16,726 nucleotides of DNA from positions 1-16,726 of the forward strand of contig DLDC01000035.1 of assembly GCA_002480935.1 (NCBI GenBank), read 5' to 3'. Positions 14,409 to 16,726 of the stretch are shown in pieces. This DNA is from Prevotella sp. UBA7782 (GTDB lineage Bacteria; Bacteroidota; Bacteroidia; Bacteroidales; Bacteroidaceae). The translations under genes and the position numbers were made by a program. Below the pieces are notes generated by a model. That model did no database searches, was not told where the DNA came from, and saw only the letters and a program-made list of their open reading frames with translations. Position 1 is the first letter of the stretch, and every line of letters starts with the position of its first letter.

Positions 14409-15746
14409 TCAGACAATGGGCAGGGATATGCCGTTAATCTTCTGATAGATGTCGAGCGCATACACGTCGGTCATGCCACTGATATAGTCTATCACGGCCA
14501 TGATGCGCGTCTCCAGGTCGTCGCTCTTGATGTTGTATTGGCTGCCCACACGGCGAATGAGCTGCTTGCTATGGAACTTTTCGGGTTGCCATGCCGCCAT
14601 GACAAAGGCGTCCATCAACGTCTCCATTATCTTGTAACCCGACAGTTCAACGTCTGTTACCAGCTTGCTTTGGTATATCTTGCGGTACGACACCTCGGCG
14701 CAATGGTGGTAGGCGTCGCGCAGCGGAGCCTCTATGTGCTCTACGAGCGGCCCTTCCAGCCTGCCGGCCAGTATGTCCTCCTCGTGCCTGACAAAGGCTT
14801 CCACACACGCATGTTCCAGCTTTCCGATGGCGCAGGCACGCATATACACCACCTGCTCGTTCTCATCCGTAACGCCTTCTTCCCTCACCTTGTCTACGAT
14901 ATGCTGCCGGTCGGCCTCGCCAAAGAAGCCCAACAGCAGCTCGCTTGTCTCTCCAAACGATAGCAACTTGAGCTTGTGGGCATCCTCTATGTCCATTATC
15001 ATATAGCAAATGTCGTCAGCAGCCTCCATCAGATAGACCAGTGGATGGCGTGCGTAGCGCACCTTTCCATCTTGAGTTTTTAGCTTTAAAATGCCCAATT
15101 CATCGGCAATACGCTCATAAATGGCCTTCTCTGTGTAGAAGAAGCCGAACTTGCGCTTCTGGCCTGCCGCTGCCGACTCCCATGGATACTTCACTATGCT
15201 TGCCAGCATGGGGTAGGTGAGCACGAAACCGCCCTCGCGACGGCCCTGAAAGCGGTGAGTGAGCAGCCTGAAGGCATTGGCGTTGCCCTCAAAATGCGTG
15301 ATGTCGCTCCAGAAAGGCGCGCTCACGTGCTCTTGCAAGAACGCTCCGTTGCCCTCAAGAAAGTATGCTTGTATGGCTGTCTCGCCGCTATGGCCAAACG
15401 GAGGGTTCCCCATGTCGTGGGCAAGGCCGGCTGTTTGCACGATGGTTCCTATCTCCTCAAACAGCGTGCCGGCCAGTTCGGGGTGCCGGCGAATGAGCAA
15501 ATGAGCCACATCATCGCCCAGCGACTTGCCCAGCGACGATACCTCGATGGAGTGGGTGAGCCTGTTGTGCACGAAGATGCTGCCCGGAAGCGGAAACACC
15601 TGCGTCTTGTTTTGCAGTCGTCTGAAGGGTGCCGAGTATATCAGCCTGTCGCTGTCGCGCTTAAACTCCGACCTGTCGTCGTGGCGTTCGGGGTGCTTGT
15701 GCTCCTGCCCGAGCCGCATGTTAGATATCAATTTTTGCCAGTTCAT
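14409..15746 (-). CDS. dgt: Deoxyguanosinetriphosphate triphosphohydrolase (dGTPase)
   Basis: Cytoplasmic HD-domain enzyme hydrolysing dGTP, and possibly other dNTPs, to the nucleoside and triphosphate; this shapes dNTP pools. It has 445 residues, the usual long form. SEFKRDSDRLIYSAPFRRLQ (26-45) is the family signature, followed by KTQVF. RLTHSIEV (62-69, His65) and LAHDMGNPPFGH (108-119, His110-Asp111) supply metal ligands. AADDICYMIMDIEDAHKL contributes a later conserved Asp. It is transcribed away from dut, sharing a 134-bp divergent promoter region, and converges with glsB. The ATG at 15746 begins MNWQKLISNMRLG, typical of the start in this family. Confidence 0.95.
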   Translation of the reverse strand: MNWQKLISNMRLGQEHKHPERHDDRSEFKRDSDRLIYSAPFRRLQNKTQVFPLPGSIFVHNRLTHSIEVSSLGKSLGDDVAHLLIRRHPELAGTLFEEIGTIVQTAGLAHDMGNPPFGHSGETAIQAYFLEGNGAFLQEHVSAPFWSDITHFEGNANAFRLLTHRFQGRREGGFVLTYPMLASIVKYPWESAAAGQKRKFGFFYTEKAIYERIADELGILKLKTQDGKVRYARHPLVYLMEAADDICYMIMDIEDAHKLKLLSFGETSELLLGFFGEADRQHIVDKVREEGVTDENEQVVYMRACAIGKLEHACVEAFVRHEEDILAGRLEGPLVEHIEAPLRDAYHHCAEVSYRKIYQSKLVTDVELSGYKIMETLMDAFVMAAWQPEKFHSKQLIRRVGSQYNIKSDDLETRIMAVIDYISGMTDVYALDIYQKINGISLPIV

Positions 15747-15796
15747 TTTCTTGCTTCTTTGTTTCTCTGCCTTGGCCCAATGGTTGCGGCCGGCGA

Positions 15797-15804
15797 CAAA
15801 AGTA
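15797..15804 (-). promoter_or_regulatory. dgt promoter, -7 box
   Basis: The minus strand reads TACTTTTG, matching TAnnTTTG exactly. It lies 50 bp upstream of the dgt ATG. No convincing TTTG at the -33 distance is seen. Confidence 0.5.
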
Positions 15805-15815
15805 ATGTAAAATTG

Positions 15816-15826
15816 GCTAAATTAGC
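15816..15826. promoter_or_regulatory. Palindrome in the dgt-dut promoter region
   Basis: GCTAA-A-TTAGC is a perfect 5-bp inverted repeat around one base. It lies upstream of the dgt -7 box, between the two divergent promoters. It may be a regulator site, but short AT-rich palindromes also arise by chance. Confidence 0.3.
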
Positions 15827-15841
15827 TCTTTTTGATTAGAA

Positions 15842-15869
15842 AAATGCGTTTTTATGGCGGGAAATGCGT
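15842..15869 (+). repeat. AAATGCGT direct repeat, 20-bp period, over the dut promoter
   Basis: AAATGCGT occurs at 15842-15849 and 15862-15869, exactly 20 bp apart, about two helical turns. Both copies are followed by T-rich sequence. The second copy runs into the -7 box and the first covers the -33 region. A binding site is inferred, not shown. Confidence 0.4.
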
Positions 15870-15876
15870 ATTTTTG
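15869..15876 (+). promoter_or_regulatory. dut promoter, -7 box
   Basis: TATTTTTG matches TAnnTTTG and is separated from the dut ATG (15881) by only 4 nt. The transcript would start at or within a few bases of the ATG, predicting a leaderless or nearly leaderless mRNA. Confidence 0.55.
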
Positions 15877-15880
15877 CACT

Positions 15881-16318
15881 ATGATACAGATAAAAGTAGT
15901 GAACAAAGGCCATCAGCCCTTGCCCGCCTATGCCACGCCCCAGAGCGCGGGCATGGATCTTCGGGCCAATCTGGATGGCCCCGTTACCCTCCGGCCCATG
16001 GAGCGCCGCATCATACCCACAGGACTTCACATCGCTTTGCCCGCCGGTTTTGAGGCGCAGGTAAGGCCCCGCAGCGGGCTCGCTCTGAAGCATGGTATCA
16101 CCGTGCTCAATGCTCCCGGAACCATAGATGCCGACTATCGTGGTGAGCTGGGTGTGCTTTTAATCAATCTTTCGGCCGAAGACTTCGTCATAAACGATGG
16201 CGAGCGCATCGCCCAGATGGTGGTGGCACGCCACGAAACGGTGGCCTTCAGCGTGGTGGATGAGCTGGATGAAACAGAGAGAGGCGAGGGTGGCTACGGC
16301 CATACCGGTCTGAAATGA
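15881..16318 (+). CDS. dut: Deoxyuridine 5'-triphosphate nucleotidohydrolase (dUTPase)
   Basis: Trimeric cytoplasmic enzyme converting dUTP to dUMP and pyrophosphate, keeping uracil out of DNA and feeding dTMP synthesis. It has 145 residues, the standard length. All five motifs are present: AGMDLRANL (motif 1), [12 protein letters not shown] (motif 2), [15 protein letters not shown] (motif 3), GERIAQMVV (motif 4) and [10 protein letters not shown] (motif 5, with Tyr where Phe is commoner). The start at 15881 gives [10 protein letters not shown], matching the family N-terminus. An in-frame ATG at 15854 would add nine residues encoded across the promoter box, so it is disfavoured. It is divergent from dgt and overlaps the next gene by 4 nt. 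Confidence 0.96.
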   Translation: MIQIKVVNKGHQPLPAYATPQSAGMDLRANLDGPVTLRPMERRIIPTGLHIALPAGFEAQVRPRSGLALKHGITVLNAPGTIDADYRGELGVLLINLSAEDFVINDGERIAQMVVARHETVAFSVVDELDETERGEGGYGHTGLK

Positions 16319-16726
16319 GTTTTATGAGAAAGAAAATACAATACATAACTGCGCATACGCCGCTTGTGGCAGCGTGCTTCTGCGCCGCCGTGGGCTTGAC
16401 ATCGCTCGCGCCTGTGCATGTCTTTGCGCAGACACATGGCGCCGACAGCACCGCGCAAGCCTCGCAGCAAGAGTCAACGCGCAATATGCTGCGCCGCTAC
16501 GACTACTTCTTTTTGCAGTCGATGATACAACAACAGAAGGGCGACTATGCGGCCGCCTTCGACCTGATGCGCCACGCCGCGGCCATCAATCCCAAGGCGG
16601 CAGAAGCTCATTATCATCTGGCTGGCTATTATGTAGACCTTCACAAAGACTCGCTCTCGCGTTGTCATCTCGAGCTGGCATCGGCTTTAGACAAGAGCAA
16701 CGCCCTTTATAAAGAGCGGCTGGCCC
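16315..16726 (+). CDS. Secreted TPR-repeat protein (partial, C-terminus off window)
   Basis: Unidentified exported protein; 137 codons are visible and the frame is open at the right edge. It starts at an ATG overlapping the dut stop (ATGA), or at a second in-frame ATG 9 nt later. The N-terminus has basic RKK, a hydrophobic core (about 17-32) and a likely signal peptidase I site after VFA (36-38), so it should reach the periplasm or outer surface. VAAC (18-21) resembles a lipobox, but the hydrophobic core continues past the Cys, so a lipoprotein is less likely. Residues about 62-137 form tetratricopeptide-like helices containing [20 protein letters not shown] (72-91) and then [14 protein letters not shown] protein after dut is, as I recall, common in Bacteroidetes. 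Its binding partner is unknown. Confidence 0.8.
   Translation, partial: MSFMRKKIQYITAHTPLVAACFCAAVGLTSLAPVHVFAQTHGADSTAQASQQESTRNMLRRYDYFFLQSMIQQQKGDYAAAFDLMRHAAAINPKAAEAHYHLAGYYVDLHKDSLSRCHLELASALDKSNALYKERLA

Noticed and set aside
1..16726. Mobile element, phage, defence system, CRISPR array or biosynthetic cluster
   Set aside because: Nearly all coding capacity is assigned to conserved housekeeping families with smooth synteny; no transposase, integrase, spaced repeat array or anomalous gene block is visible.

Overview
This window is a chromosomal housekeeping region of a Bacteroidetes bacterium, most likely a member of the Prevotellaceae. The reasons are: start-proximal promoters of the phylum's TAnnTTTG type, a Bacteroidetes-style FtsL-like protein, MraY and FtsW with the phylum's insertions, an FtsI with a single PASTA domain, and a cell-wall cluster in which mraY directly follows murE with no murF. 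There are no tRNAs, rRNAs, insertion sequences, phage genes or CRISPR arrays.

Positions 1-11847 (minus strand) hold most of a division and cell wall (dcw) cluster. It reads right to left as mraZ, rsmH, ftsL-like, ftsI, murE, mraY, murD, ftsW, murG and murC, with murC cut by the left edge. The front of the operon is tightly coupled: mraZ/rsmH and ftsL/ftsI overlap by 4 nt and rsmH/ftsL by 14 nt. It makes UDP-MurNAc-peptides (MurC, MurD, MurE), lipid I (MraY) and lipid II (MurG), and the septal synthase pair FtsW and FtsI. MurE carries the DNPR motif expected for meso-diaminopimelate. Two wider gaps interrupt the operon: mraY-murD (141 bp, hairpin-rich) and ftsW-murG (74 bp, with a good promoter match). 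Upstream of mraZ are a TAnnTTTG box and three GTGGNG repeats at an exact 10-bp period, a likely autoregulatory site for MraZ.

Positions 11848-12254 are a 407-bp divergent intergenic region with promoters at its edges and several hairpins between. Positions 12255-14144 (plus strand) encode a PlsC-like O-acyltransferase and an OlsB/GNAT-like N-acyltransferase, the pair expected for glycine-lipid synthesis (glsA, glsB). A convergent hairpin-rich gap (14145-14408) follows.

Positions 14409-16726 hold dgt (minus strand, dGTPase) diverging from dut (plus strand, dUTPase), both acting on nucleotide pools. A secreted TPR protein overlaps the dut stop and runs off the right edge. The dut promoter lies so close to its ATG that the mRNA may be leaderless.

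I see no previously undescribed multi-gene system. The items most worth a second look are regulatory or structural: the MraZ-box array, the hairpin-rich gaps, the MraY catalytic-motif variant and the extended FtsL.
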